Of a stretch of DNA of 64,000 nucleotides, positions 1-8,027 are shown one piece after another; within the stretch, counting starts at the first letter, position 1, and every line of letters starts with the position of its first letter. The DNA is taken from assembly GCA_016342655.1 (NCBI GenBank), contig JAEINL010000005.1:1-64000 (forward strand). The letters are read 5' to 3'. The notes beneath the pieces are model-generated. The model worked only from the letters and a program-made list of their open reading frames with translations. It was not told where the DNA came from and did no database searches. The position numbers were made by a program, and so were the translations under genes. This DNA is from Sphaerochaeta sp. Lineage in GTDB: Bacteria; Spirochaetota; Spirochaetia; Sphaerochaetales; Sphaerochaetaceae.

Positions 1-105
1 ATTGTCTTTTTATCCTCTTGGACACAATGATGACATACCTGCCCCATACTCTCAAAGGGCTACGAATTTACGCATACGAATAACATCTTCGTTTATCGTT
101 GTCAT

Positions 106-653
106 GTTTGAGATAGGTGTTATCTCATAGGGTTACTGACCTGTCAAGGAGGCTGTCTCATCGATAGCACTGTTTGAGATAGGTGTTATCTCATAGGGTT
201 ACTGACCTAAAAACCTCATTGCCTCCATAGACTTCCGGTTTGAGATAGGTGTTATCTCATAGGGTTACTGACCATAACTTCCATCAATAAGTTTTGGGTC
301 TAAGTTTGAGATAGGTGTTATCTCATAGGGTTACTGACCCAGCTTGGCGGACAATAGACTTGAACTGCTGTTTGAGATAGGTGTTATCTCATAGGGTTAC
401 TGACCATAGCATATGAGGCATGCACAAAAGACAACGTTTGAGATAGGTGTTATCTCATAGGGTTACTGACCGTTATAAATAATGCTTACAATGCTGTAAT
501 AGTTTGAGATAGGTGTTATCTCATAGGGTTACTGACCGGTTGGACAGATGAAAATCTTGTAGACCATGTTTGAGATAGGTGTTATCTCATAGGGTTACTG
601 ACCGTAAGGACGTAGCGTATGACGCTTTGAAGGGTTTGAGATAGGTGTTATCT
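106..653. CRISPR. CRISPR array, 8 full repeats plus one truncated repeat, 8 spacers
   Basis: A 36-nt repeat starting GTTTGAGATAGGTGTTATCT begins at 106, 172, 238, 304, 370, 436, 502 and 568 with no change in sequence; a ninth copy at 634 stops after about 20 nt. Spacers are all 30 nt, giving a strict 66-nt period. A 36/30 layout with a repeat opening GTTTGAGA is typical of type II (Cas9) arrays in spirochaetes, but the repeat also holds a short internal palindrome (GAGATA/TATCTC), so the type is inferred, not shown. No cas gene is in the window; they would lie left of base 1. Bases 1-105 contain no repeat and could be leader or cas-proximal sequence. The right end is cut by an IS end rather than by normal repeat decay. 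Confidence 0.97.
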
Positions 654-883
654 CTATGAAAACAAAATTCGGTTGGATTTCTACATGACGAGGGATCCAG
701 AAATCATTTTTACACTTTGCGTGCTATGACTCTGAGTAACAGTTTCTATCATTAGTTTCTTCAAAGGAGTTATAACTTATAGGATTTTCTCAGGGTAGGT
801 GTTCATCCCTTCTTGGTTTCCTAACTCTTTTCTTTGCCAAGCTACTATCACTGTCTTTGGAGATGAACCTTCTGATTATTTAA
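654..883. mobile_element. Left-end remnant of a MULE-like IS inserted in the CRISPR repeat
   Basis: Immediately after the truncated repeat the sequence reads CTATGAAAACAAAATTCGG then GGTTGGATTT, which matches the left terminus of the complete IS at 4626 (CTATGGAAACAACAAACGG then GGTTGGATTT) in position and spacing, with a few substitutions. A weaker match (CACTTTGCG versus CACTTTACG) follows, after which similarity is lost. No right terminus and no rejoined repeat are seen, so only one end survives. On the minus strand a short open frame (about 31 codons, ending EKIL) is readable near 770-876 but is too short to name. The IS1595 element begins at 884, so this segment is a graveyard of at least two insertions. 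Confidence 0.6.
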
Positions 884-2089
884 GGCTATGTTTGACAAAT
901 CATATTGAAACTTCATCTTCTGGTTTTGTATCAAGCACCTCATACACAAATGGTGGATAGTCTTTAGCCCTCAAATCTTCCCATCTTGCTACCTTTGAGA
1001 CGTTTCTAAGCTTATCAGTGAGTAGTGTTGCCCTGGTAATGACCGTGATTCCAGGGGTTTCCTGCTTGAATATGGTCAGGTTGGCATAGTTTTCCAAGTA
1101 TTTCGTGCTGACACCGTTGTAACCTCTCAAATCCTGCTTGAAGGAGGAGTGGAGATTGTTGACCTTCTGAAGGTTATACTTGCCTTGTCTGGATTCCGTC
1201 TTGCTTTTCAGTTGGATGATAGGGAGCTCCTTATCTTCAGCATATTTTCTGGCTGCTGTTGAGGCATCGGTGACCAGTATGACTGATTCGCCAAGATGCC
1301 CAGCATATACCGAATCAAGGTCATCAGAACTTGGAGCTCCCATATTTGAGGGCTTTCCCCAGCAAATGTCGTTTCCCCCTATGGCAAAAGGAGTGCATAC
1401 AAGACCTTGGTTCAATCCTCTGGTGCTGCTGCACGATCCTTTGCCATGTCTGTGTCCGGATTTCCTGACTCTCTTATAATCAGGCTCCCTGAAAACGGGT
1501 TCTCCCCGATGCAAGTTGTTGTAGGCATTATTGTTACCTTTAGTGCTCAATTGGGTGAAGGTTTCGTCTGCTTGCGTATGTTCCTCCAATACAGCATCGG
1601 ATTTGCCATCCTTAAGTGCTGTGAGGATCTTATGCCTCCAAAAGAATGCAGTGGTAGGGTTGATTTCCAAGGCTTCAGCTATTGCCCTGATGGAAGCACC
1701 CATGTTCATGAGTCGGATGTACTCCATCCAAACTTTCAGGGGGTAATGGCTTCCCAACCATACTGGCCTTTCCTTTTCTCCAAAAGTCTTGCGGCACTCG
1801 ACACAAACGAACCGCTGATAGCCTTTTGGGGTCTTTCCACACCTGCTCACATGGGAACTTCCACAATGTGGGCAACATGGCTTCTCTTTTTGGGATTTCT
1901 TATCAGGCTCTGGTGTTTCAGACTGGGAAACCTCGCGTAAAACGAGCTGTTGCTCTTCTTCTGAAAGGTTCATCAACGCATTGTAGGCTTCAAGTGCTTC
2001 TTTGCTGAATTTTTGCTTCTTCATGCTTCAAGTATACAACACTTAACAAGTGAATAGTAGTGTTTCAATACAAAATGTCAAACATAGCC
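884..2089. mobile_element. IS1595-family insertion sequence
   Basis: The element is bounded by imperfect inverted repeats of about 28 bp (884-911 and 2062-2089), both starting GGCTATGTTTGACA when read inward and ending TATTGAAAC, 24 of 28 identical. It is about 1.2 kb and contains one transposase whose stop codon lies inside the left inverted repeat. The 8-bp target duplication expected for IS1595 is not evident in the flanks, which may mean older rearrangement or a slightly different true boundary. Confidence 0.85.
900..2024 (-). CDS. IS1595-family (ISXO2-like) transposase
   Basis: Transposase of the surrounding IS, 374 aa. An N-terminal zinc ribbon is visible (CPHC at 51-54 and CVEC at 74-77), followed by a helix-turn-helix stretch (about 102-135) and an ISXO2-like DDE-type catalytic domain: the first acid in QADETF (D153), the second in LVTDAS (D253), and a C-terminal NNLHSSFKQDLRGYNGVSTK stretch (from about 289) that is characteristic of the family, where the third position can be N or H instead of E. 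The length fits an intact family member and no frame break is seen, so it may be active. It ends within the left inverted repeat of the element. Confidence 0.88.
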   Translation of the reverse strand: MKKQKFSKEALEAYNALMNLSEEEQQLVLREVSQSETPEPDKKSQKEKPCCPHCGSSHVSRCGKTPKGYQRFVCVECRKTFGEKERPVWLGSHYPLKVWMEYIRLMNMGASIRAIAEALEINPTTAFFWRHKILTALKDGKSDAVLEEHTQADETFTQLSTKGNNNAYNNLHRGEPVFREPDYKRVRKSGHRHGKGSCSSTRGLNQGLVCTPFAIGGNDICWGKPSNMGAPSSDDLDSVYAGHLGESVILVTDASTAARKYAEDKELPIIQLKSKTESRQGKYNLQKVNNLHSSFKQDLRGYNGVSTKYLENYANLTIFKQETPGITVITRATLLTDKLRNVSKVARWEDLRAKDYPPFVYEVLDTKPEDEVSI

Positions 2090-2290
2090 AAAATCATTAT
2101 TCATAGCACGTTTATCTTTTGTATCGTTCTTCCTGATGCAGGCACGCCTGATCCGTTGGTTTAAGTCGGTATGCTTTTCCGGCGATGCTGTTGGTATGAA
2201 GAACCCTGGAGCCAGTGAAGAACTGCAACACATCATTCTTGGGTTTCTCACCCTGCCGATACCAGCCCTATCATGCGGCGCCTGAATAAC

Positions 2291-3037
2291 TCAAGAGCCT
2301 CTTTGAATTACCTTTGGGCACTTTGAACAAATAAGGCATTCCTTGCAATTAGGATTGTTAGGTTTACAGTACGTCTTTCCAATTTCCCAGCAGGAATAGT
2401 CTATAATACCAGGGAATTCTGGGCATAGCTCACGGGCTTTATAGATGATCGACTGGATATCCGCACCTTCCTTAACAAGACCGGTTCTTGCGAGTACGCG
2501 TTTGATATGGACATCGGGCGATATGTCGATCGAGTAGTAATCGGAGAAGGGAACCTTGTATGCACGGGCGAGTATATTCGCAGCCATCGTGGCGATTTTA
2601 ATGCCACATCCATAAAACTGCAGGAACCGGTAGACTACCGCCGCACTGCTTGGCTTGCCGCTCCAGATGAGGGAGGCATCTCCATTGTACTCATCCATGA
2701 TATGTTGGACAGCCTTATGGAAGACGTTCGCCATGGCGACCGGAAACCTATGCAACGAAAGTCGTTTGAAAAGCTCCTCATAATACCCAACCGATTTCGA
2801 TGCAAGTATAATTATGTCAAAGGTTCCCAGATCTTCTTTGATACGTTTGGGAATCATCCACACCTTTTCCGCCTGCATCTGACGGTCCATCATACAGGCC
2901 AACACAAAAGCATGTGGGTAGACCACGAGATCATTGAGAAGTAGGTTCGCCAAGATGTCAACAACAAAATCAACTGGGGCATCTTCGAGATAATCGAACC
3001 GCCTCTTGCCGATTGTGACCAATATATGTTCTTCCAT
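2291..3037 (-). CDS. Endonuclease III-like DNA glycosylase (HhH-GPD, Fe-S)
   Basis: A 248-aa protein of the endonuclease III/MutY superfamily. It shows a helix-hairpin-helix segment around 130-155 (FYGCGIKIA, where the family has a G-x-G-x-K-x-A motif with the lysine that attacks C1'), a following PDVHIKRVLARTG segment (D175 is the candidate catalytic aspartate) and a C-terminal Fe-S loop, C224-x6-C231-x2-C234-x5-C240, which matches the classical C-x6-C-x2-C-x5-C pattern plus one extra cysteine. The start has a strong GGGGGG ribosome site just upstream. It sits alone between IS elements and unknown genes in the island, so it may process modified or damaged bases in an accessory or defence role instead of being the housekeeping nth. 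Substrate cannot be told from sequence. Confidence 0.75.
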   Translation of the reverse strand: MEEHILVTIGKRRFDYLEDAPVDFVVDILANLLLNDLVVYPHAFVLACMMDRQMQAEKVWMIPKRIKEDLGTFDIIILASKSVGYYEELFKRLSLHRFPVAMANVFHKAVQHIMDEYNGDASLIWSGKPSSAAVVYRFLQFYGCGIKIATMAANILARAYKVPFSDYYSIDISPDVHIKRVLARTGLVKEGADIQSIIYKARELCPEFPGIIDYSCWEIGKTYCKPNNPNCKECLICSKCPKVIQRGS

Positions 3038-3623
3038 AAGACCCCCCTGTTTCGATCAGTTGTTCTTCTATTCCTATGTAAGGTGTACTGCATGAATTGA
3101 CCGGTAAATACCAGCCGAACATTGATTTTGCAGATGCCTTACCAACAGGGTATCATAGAACAAGGACTCACGTTGTCTTTTTCCAAAGGGTTATTGGTAA
3201 AGGGCAAATAGAACGGTAGAACCTGATTACCTCTACTACCTGGGTAATCTAGCCCAGTTAAAAGGCAGGCTGCTTCGCTAGGAAAATATATCACGCTACA
3301 TAATGAGAGGATAAGTACTATTTTCAACCTGAGGGAGACTCTCTCTCAGTCACATCTCCATCCAGAGGCCCCATAATACTCCCCTATCACAACCAGTTCA
3401 GGCAGGTGCTAAATTATCTTGTTGCCATATCCCACTGCCGTGGTGGACTGATTACCCTTGCATAGGAGTTGCTGGAACTTCCTTGCTCCTCACCAATTTG
3501 ATATACCATATACTAGAATATGACCTAAATATTTGAGGCATATGCATAGCTAAATCTGTCAGTAGAATTCCCATGAATCCTCATCAGAGGCTGTGTCTTC
3601 TTCTATTCTTGTATTTACTCTAC
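3038..3623. other. Intergenic stretch without a supported gene
   Basis: No frame here has convincing coding character; the 62-codon ORF at 3139-3327 has no ribosome site and no recognisable feature. The stretch holds one hairpin-forming sequence at 3240-3261 that recurs at 8998 (listed separately). Otherwise I see nothing. Confidence 0.6.
3240..3261. repeat. Copy A of a 22-bp hairpin repeat (second copy at 8998)
   Basis: CTGGG and CCCAG arms surround a short loop, and the element ends in AGCCCAGTTAA. It matches 8998-9019 at 19 of 22 positions in the same orientation. The two copies bracket the unknown gene, the complete IS, the HTH-type gene and the methyltransferase. Function unknown; a regulator or replication-protein site is one possibility, and chance is not excluded. 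Confidence 0.5.
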
Positions 3624-4535
3624 TCAGTTTTTTGGCCTGGGTCCTTCTGGCCAACCAATAGGCATCGTTACCCTTTCCTCAAGTAGAATCCATTTTCCTC
3701 CAATCTTGATGAACCTTGAGTTCATGGACATTAAGTCTATGATTATATTGCTGCGATTGATATTCTCTGGAATTTCTATCTGTAAAAGAACACTCAATAT
3801 GTTCGTGCAGAGTTTACTCAAATACTCCAAGCCCTTCTTATCTTTGAATTCTCTTTGATTAGGCAACTGTTGCAAATACGGTATTATCACTCTTTCAATT
3901 ACCTCATAGCTCTCAGCAAGCAGCCTGATTTCCTTCAGCTGATCTTGATTTTTTGAGTAAGCAAATATTGTACTACCTGTATAAACCTCGGGCAATTTAT
4001 CTTGCTGTAATTTATTATCGCAAAGCACAACTTGATTTTCGGTATCCCCAGTGAGAAATTTCTTAAAAACATCAATGTCTCTGCCAAACAATATCACAAT
4101 ATTATGCTCACTTTCCAACTCTGCCTTTTTATTTCCAAACTGAAAGAATCTGCAGTAGACCTGCTCAGTTTCTAAAGGAACATACATCTCCAGGTAGCAG
4201 GACAATGGCTCGAAATAGCTGAAAAAATATATAAGGTCCTTATTTTTAAATGATTTAAACTTTGTTTCCGACCAGGTAATGCCTTCACTACTCTTGAGAG
4301 AATTTTCAACCACATTGTAGAAGGCATCACGGAATCTGATTTCTTCTGCAGGAGCATATCCCAGACGGGCCTTACGGAATTCCGGTTTACCTTCTGCATC
4401 ATATGTCCCTGTAAACACACCACAGTATTCCTTTTTCTTGTCAGTACGTTTTTTCACTGGGTTGTATATATTCTGGACACGATAGACATACCTTTTCTCA
4501 CCACGATTTTCAATCATCAGTTTTTTTTCTGCCAT
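3624..4535 (-). CDS. Hypothetical island protein (303 aa)
   Basis: Not recognised. The 303-aa product is soluble, with no signal peptide or membrane segment. Its N-terminus (KRYVYRVQNIYNPVKKRTDKK) is faintly like the N-terminal beta-rich part of IS1634/IS4-type transposases, but no DDE catalytic motifs follow. It has a strong promoter whose -10 lies only nine bases before the start codon, and a 10-bp inverted repeat touches the start codon, suggesting tight and perhaps self-repressed expression. It was originally divergent from the HTH-type gene at 7500; the large IS now separates them. The ATG at 4535 is chosen because no internal ATG has a ribosome site. Confidence 0.55.
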   Translation of the reverse strand: MAEKKLMIENRGEKRYVYRVQNIYNPVKKRTDKKKEYCGVFTGTYDAEGKPEFRKARLGYAPAEEIRFRDAFYNVVENSLKSSEGITWSETKFKSFKNKDLIYFFSYFEPLSCYLEMYVPLETEQVYCRFFQFGNKKAELESEHNIVILFGRDIDVFKKFLTGDTENQVVLCDNKLQQDKLPEVYTGSTIFAYSKNQDQLKEIRLLAESYEVIERVIIPYLQQLPNQREFKDKKGLEYLSKLCTNILSVLLQIEIPENINRSNIIIDLMSMNSRFIKIGGKWILLEERVTMPIGWPEGPRPKN

Positions 4536-4574
4536 AGCGTACCAATTATGGTACGCTATTTGCTATTTTGTCAA
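4535..4574 (-). promoter_or_regulatory. Near-leaderless promoter with operator-like palindrome
   Basis: On the minus strand TTGACA (4574-4569) is followed after 18 bp by CATAAT (4550-4545), and the ATG of the 303-aa gene starts nine bases later, so the predicted transcript begins at or a few bases before the start codon. No Shine-Dalgarno sequence is present. A perfect 10-bp inverted repeat, TAGCGTACCA/TGGTACGCTA with a 4-bp spacer (4535-4558), covers the -10 box and the transcription start, the position expected of a repressor site. Confidence 0.65.
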
Positions 4575-4625
4575 GTAAGAAAGTACATATTTCATTACTT
4601 TATATCCCTTTAATACCCTAATTCT

Positions 4626-7407
4626 CTATGGAAACAACAAACGGTTGGATTTCACCCTTGAAGCTGAGGATTAAGTAGGAAAAGTCGCACTTTACGGGAT
4701 CAGTTGCTTATGAAGCCTTCCTGTTTATAAGTGACTTGAGAGACTCAATAAACGTTGGAGCATTGATGAATTTCTTCAGTTTGTGAGAAACCGGATATGT
4801 ATTGGTGCTTAATGAATTCAGGTGAGAGCGAACGATTTCCGCATCAATATCAGCGAACCTCTCCCCCAGGGTTTGTCTGCCATCGAGCAGTATATTCATA
4901 TAGTCTTTGTTCCGTAGGTTCATTACCAGAGGAGTGTCTTCAAGCATTGCCTTCAATACTCTGGTCACTGCCTGAAAACCATTTTTCTTTCGATATTTCC
5001 GCATAAAATTTCGAAAAAATTGCTCGAGCAAATTATTTGTCCGTTGAGGTTGGATGAGCATTTTCCCTGCAGGAGTTTCGATTGTGATAGGATCACAGAA
5101 AAGCTTATCCCAATACTGAGTGATTGTACCGACCAGCCTTTGATACGCTTTTTCTTTCATACGGTTCGTATCCTTGGATAGCCGGGTATGAAACTTCTTA
5201 ACCTCTTTTTCGATCGTTTCCATGTTGCAGGAGTCTCCCATATCATTGAGGCCCCGCTTATTCTCCGGAAGCGTTATTCTCATGGCAGTTCTGAGGCGGC
5301 CAAATACCACCACTTTCTCCTGCATCCTGGCCGATGCCTTTTTGAGTACCGAATCCCTGATGACCGGCTTCAGGTCACCGCGAATGGTAGTACAGAGCCT
5401 TTTCTCCTTGGCAGTCTTACACACAGAAGCGAATCTGACCGTACCCAGAAGTGTGTATGCACTTACCAGTCTCTGGTAGAAGCTCAGATAGGGCTGGTCA
5501 AAAGGGAATCCGCATCCTTGCCCCTGATGCTTGCCCTCAAGTACCCAGACAAGCAGTGTGTGGATAATAAGCGGTACTAATCCTTCACAACTGCCGGGGG
5601 CCAACTCCTCTTCAGTCTCGAAAATCCTGATGTATGTCTGCATCAGGTGTGGTGGGGAACTGGCAACAGTAGCGTGCAAGGTGCGTACCCTCTTTTTTAG
5701 GATACCCTGTATTGCATAACCCTTTAGCCTTTTCCTGATGCTGTCATGCTCCTCCCCCAAAAGGTTTTTCCCTGCCGCCTTGAGAAAATGGAAATGACAG
5801 ATGAAGGTCGGAACCTGTGCAAACACTACCCTGACGGCCTGGGCTATCCCTTTGCCCATGTCACTGACCACTGCCACAGGGTCCCCGTAAGCAGTCTTGA
5901 GTTCTGCAAGAAACGGGATCAGCTCATCGGCGTTCTCGGTAGATACCTTTGTATTGTCAAGTACGATTTCTGTTATACCGTCGAGCACGCTGACCAGATG
6001 CGGACTGTCTCCGTCACAGGTGCCGTCGAGGTGCAGGATGTATCCTCCTTGTATCGACAAGAATGCCCTTGTCTCTTTCTGCACCTTTTTATGCAGCAAT
6101 GACAGATATACGATGAACTTCTTCGCCAGGTAAGAGATCTCACTCTTGCTGATGGTTATGTGCTTTTCTGCCAGAGTCGCTGCTATCTGTTGGTTGTCAA
6201 CAGAATCCAGGAAAAAAGCCTGTCCCACAGCGACCAGCACATCATAGCCCATGGTACATCGTACAGGGACCAGTCGCTTCAGCTCTTCAGAACCTACGAC
6301 ATGCCCGCACTGTGAACAGGTGTACGTAACTTCTCGGGCCATGAAATCTCCGATAGCCAGGGTCGCAACCTGTTTGGTGGTTGTCTTGAGTATCTTCATT
6401 GGTGCTTCACATCGTGGGCAGGCAAGAGATTCGGGTCGGAAGGTAATGGTGGGCAGGATGGGAAACAGGCTTGCAGATGCCAGATTGTCTGTCAGTCGGG
6501 TAAGGATCCCCCTGAGAACGCTCACCCGTTCATATTCAGTTTTTTTTTTAAGACCATAGCTACGAAAAAGGTTCTCAATCATGAGCACGTCGGTCTTGTG
6601 TCCCGCCTTCCCTAGCTTCTGCGCGATTTCTTCCGGTGAGAAGTCCGGGTGTCTGATCAACTCAACAAGGATAATGATACTCAAGGCATCCGAAGGCAGT
6701 TCCAGTGCCGAAGGTTCCGGGGGAAATCTTCTTCTCTTCTGAGCCTGGTATATCGCTTCATCGGCTGAAAAGTACACTACCTGCCGTTTGTGCTTTTCCC
6801 TCTTCACTCCCTCAAGGGCCTTGTATTGGGGAAGGTAGGAGTTGGGATTTGTCCCAAGAATCTCCTCCAGCTCAGAATTGGACAGCCCTCTTGCAGCTAT
6901 CTGCACCAGATGCACTACGGTATCCTTCATCGTACCCTGCTTGGAGAAGAAGGCCCCTTCATGTCTCCACAAGCCCTGCTTGTTGAACGCCGGTATCGAG
7001 GGAAGTGTGTAATACTGTCCGCTTCGATTGTAGCTGCTCAGTGCGTCCCACTCTTTCAGACGTCTTCGTACGGTGGCTTCAGAAAGCTGCAGCAGCAGAC
7101 AAAGGGAAGTGAAGGTCAATACCTTCTGCTGCTTGAAAGCAGTGATGGCTTGCTCGTTCCGGTCTGTTTTTCTTGGTCGCATACGCTTCTCCTGTTATGA
7201 ATATATCTAAGTATTCAAGTAGTTGGATTACTTATATACCGTAGATTATATCATAACAAAAGGAATAATTCATCCCTTTCAAGCCAAAACAACCCCTTTT
7301 TCCCCTGAAAAAGCTGCAGGTTATGAGAATACCTACATGATTTTGTTTGAGTTATTTGTTTTATGGATGGAATTTATTCAGTTCACAACCGTTTGTTGTT
7401 TCCATAG
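4626..7407. mobile_element. Complete IS, 2.8 kb, with 22-bp perfect TIRs and 8-bp target duplication
   Basis: Perfect 22-bp inverted repeats lie at 4626-4647 and 7386-7407 (outer end CTATGGAAACAACAAACGG). The 8-bp sequence CTAATTCT occurs directly outside both ends (4618-4625 and 7408-7415), a clean target-site duplication. One large transposase gene fills the element. About 225 bp between the transposase start and the right end are non-coding. The element landed in the space between two divergent genes (4535 and 7500). A diverged relative of its left end is found inside the CRISPR repeat at 654. Confidence 0.95.
4708..7182 (-). CDS. MULE-like DDE transposase (824 aa)
   Basis: Large transposase of the enclosing IS. 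The N-terminal 150 residues look like one or two winged-helix DNA-binding units (LLLQLSEATVRRRLKEW). A zinc-binding module follows around 255-300 (CPRC...CSQC). The catalytic core fits a MULE/DDE arrangement: LHLDGTCDGD for the first acid, VVSDMGKGIAQA for the second, a CHFHFLKAAGK segment, and RTNNLLEQFFRNFMRKYRKK for the C-terminal acid. The protein is much longer than most IS transposases and does not clearly fit a common IS family; I would call it unclassified MULE-like. No interruption is visible, and the perfect TIRs suggest recent activity. Confidence 0.85.
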   Translation of the reverse strand: MRPRKTDRNEQAITAFKQQKVLTFTSLCLLLQLSEATVRRRLKEWDALSSYNRSGQYYTLPSIPAFNKQGLWRHEGAFFSKQGTMKDTVVHLVQIAARGLSNSELEEILGTNPNSYLPQYKALEGVKREKHKRQVVYFSADEAIYQAQKRRRFPPEPSALELPSDALSIIILVELIRHPDFSPEEIAQKLGKAGHKTDVLMIENLFRSYGLKKKTEYERVSVLRGILTRLTDNLASASLFPILPTITFRPESLACPRCEAPMKILKTTTKQVATLAIGDFMAREVTYTCSQCGHVVGSEELKRLVPVRCTMGYDVLVAVGQAFFLDSVDNQQIAATLAEKHITISKSEISYLAKKFIVYLSLLHKKVQKETRAFLSIQGGYILHLDGTCDGDSPHLVSVLDGITEIVLDNTKVSTENADELIPFLAELKTAYGDPVAVVSDMGKGIAQAVRVVFAQVPTFICHFHFLKAAGKNLLGEEHDSIRKRLKGYAIQGILKKRVRTLHATVASSPPHLMQTYIRIFETEEELAPGSCEGLVPLIIHTLLVWVLEGKHQGQGCGFPFDQPYLSFYQRLVSAYTLLGTVRFASVCKTAKEKRLCTTIRGDLKPVIRDSVLKKASARMQEKVVVFGRLRTAMRITLPENKRGLNDMGDSCNMETIEKEVKKFHTRLSKDTNRMKEKAYQRLVGTITQYWDKLFCDPITIETPAGKMLIQPQRTNNLLEQFFRNFMRKYRKKNGFQAVTRVLKAMLEDTPLVMNLRNKDYMNILLDGRQTLGERFADIDAEIVRSHLNSLSTNTYPVSHKLKKFINAPTFIESLKSLINRKAS

Positions 7408-7499
7408 CTAATTCTCCCTAACATGAAGTTTTCATTCAGATCCTAACTATCTAAATGTGATCAAAGGCCTTTGAGCTAGATTACAAAAGGAAATTAGGT

Positions 7500-8027
7500 A
7501 TGAAAGAACTTGAAGAAAAGAAAATTTCTAGACTTGGGTATCAGGTGGAGTGTGAAGTATCGGTACAGGCAAAGACTGAAGAGGATGAGGAACCTTGGGA
7601 TGTAGAAAAGGCAATCGAACTAGGGAAGACATTCGTCATAGGGTACAGGGCTTCAAAGAAGAATTTTGAGAACTATATGCCTGTCTTACTTAAGGCGCAG
7701 CAGGAGCTTTCAAAAGAAGGTAATCCCCACCGAAGGATAAATGGCGATTTAATTACATGGAATGATTATTGCGAGACCATTGGGGTATCTAGGAGGACAG
7801 CTAACAACTGGCTTGCAAACTACCGTCTCGCCATAGGCGAAGCTTCCCCTAAGAAAAAAAGGAAGGACAAGCCAAGTGGAGGCATCCAGGACCCTCCAGA
7901 AAAACCAATTAAAGACATCAAGATTACCGTTGGAACCAAAGACGAGGATGGCAACCTCGTTATCAATTATCATTGCTCAGACTGTGGTTTAAAACACCAG
8001 ATAACCATAATTAAGGAGATTTTATGA
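7500..8027 (+). CDS. Small DUF3102-like HTH protein coupled to methyltransferase
   Basis: A 175-aa protein whose middle (LKAQQELSKEG...GDLITWNDYCETIGVSRRTANNWLANYR) resembles the DUF3102-type helix-turn-helix found in phage and plasmid proteins; the C-terminal 40 residues carry a Cys pair (HCSDCGLKHQ) that could bind metal. Ribosome site AAAGGAAATTAGGT precedes the start. Its stop overlaps the methyltransferase start by 4 bp, so the two are translationally coupled and the protein is probably the regulator or partner of the methyltransferase. Family assignment is tentative. Confidence 0.6.
   Translation: MKELEEKKISRLGYQVECEVSVQAKTEEDEEPWDVEKAIELGKTFVIGYRASKKNFENYMPVLLKAQQELSKEGNPHRRINGDLITWNDYCETIGVSRRTANNWLANYRLAIGEASPKKKRKDKPSGGIQDPPEKPIKDIKITVGTKDEDGNLVINYHCSDCGLKHQITIIKEIL

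Noticed and set aside
40-60. Possible tracrRNA anti-repeat (TCTCAAA) just before the CRISPR array
   Set aside because: Only seven bases match the repeat complement, and no terminator-like U tract follows before the first repeat; too weak to call.
1180-2008. Plus-strand ORFs across the IS1595 element
   Set aside because: They are antisense shadows of the transposase, with no ribosome sites or recognisable domains.
2090-2290. Minus-strand open frame ending RRACIRKNDTKDKRAMNNDFG
   Set aside because: Runs into the IS terminus and lacks a start and family features; possibly a gene fragment, but not supportable.
3139-3327. 62-codon minus-strand ORF
   Set aside because: No ribosome site, no conserved pattern, many cysteines and prolines; likely chance.
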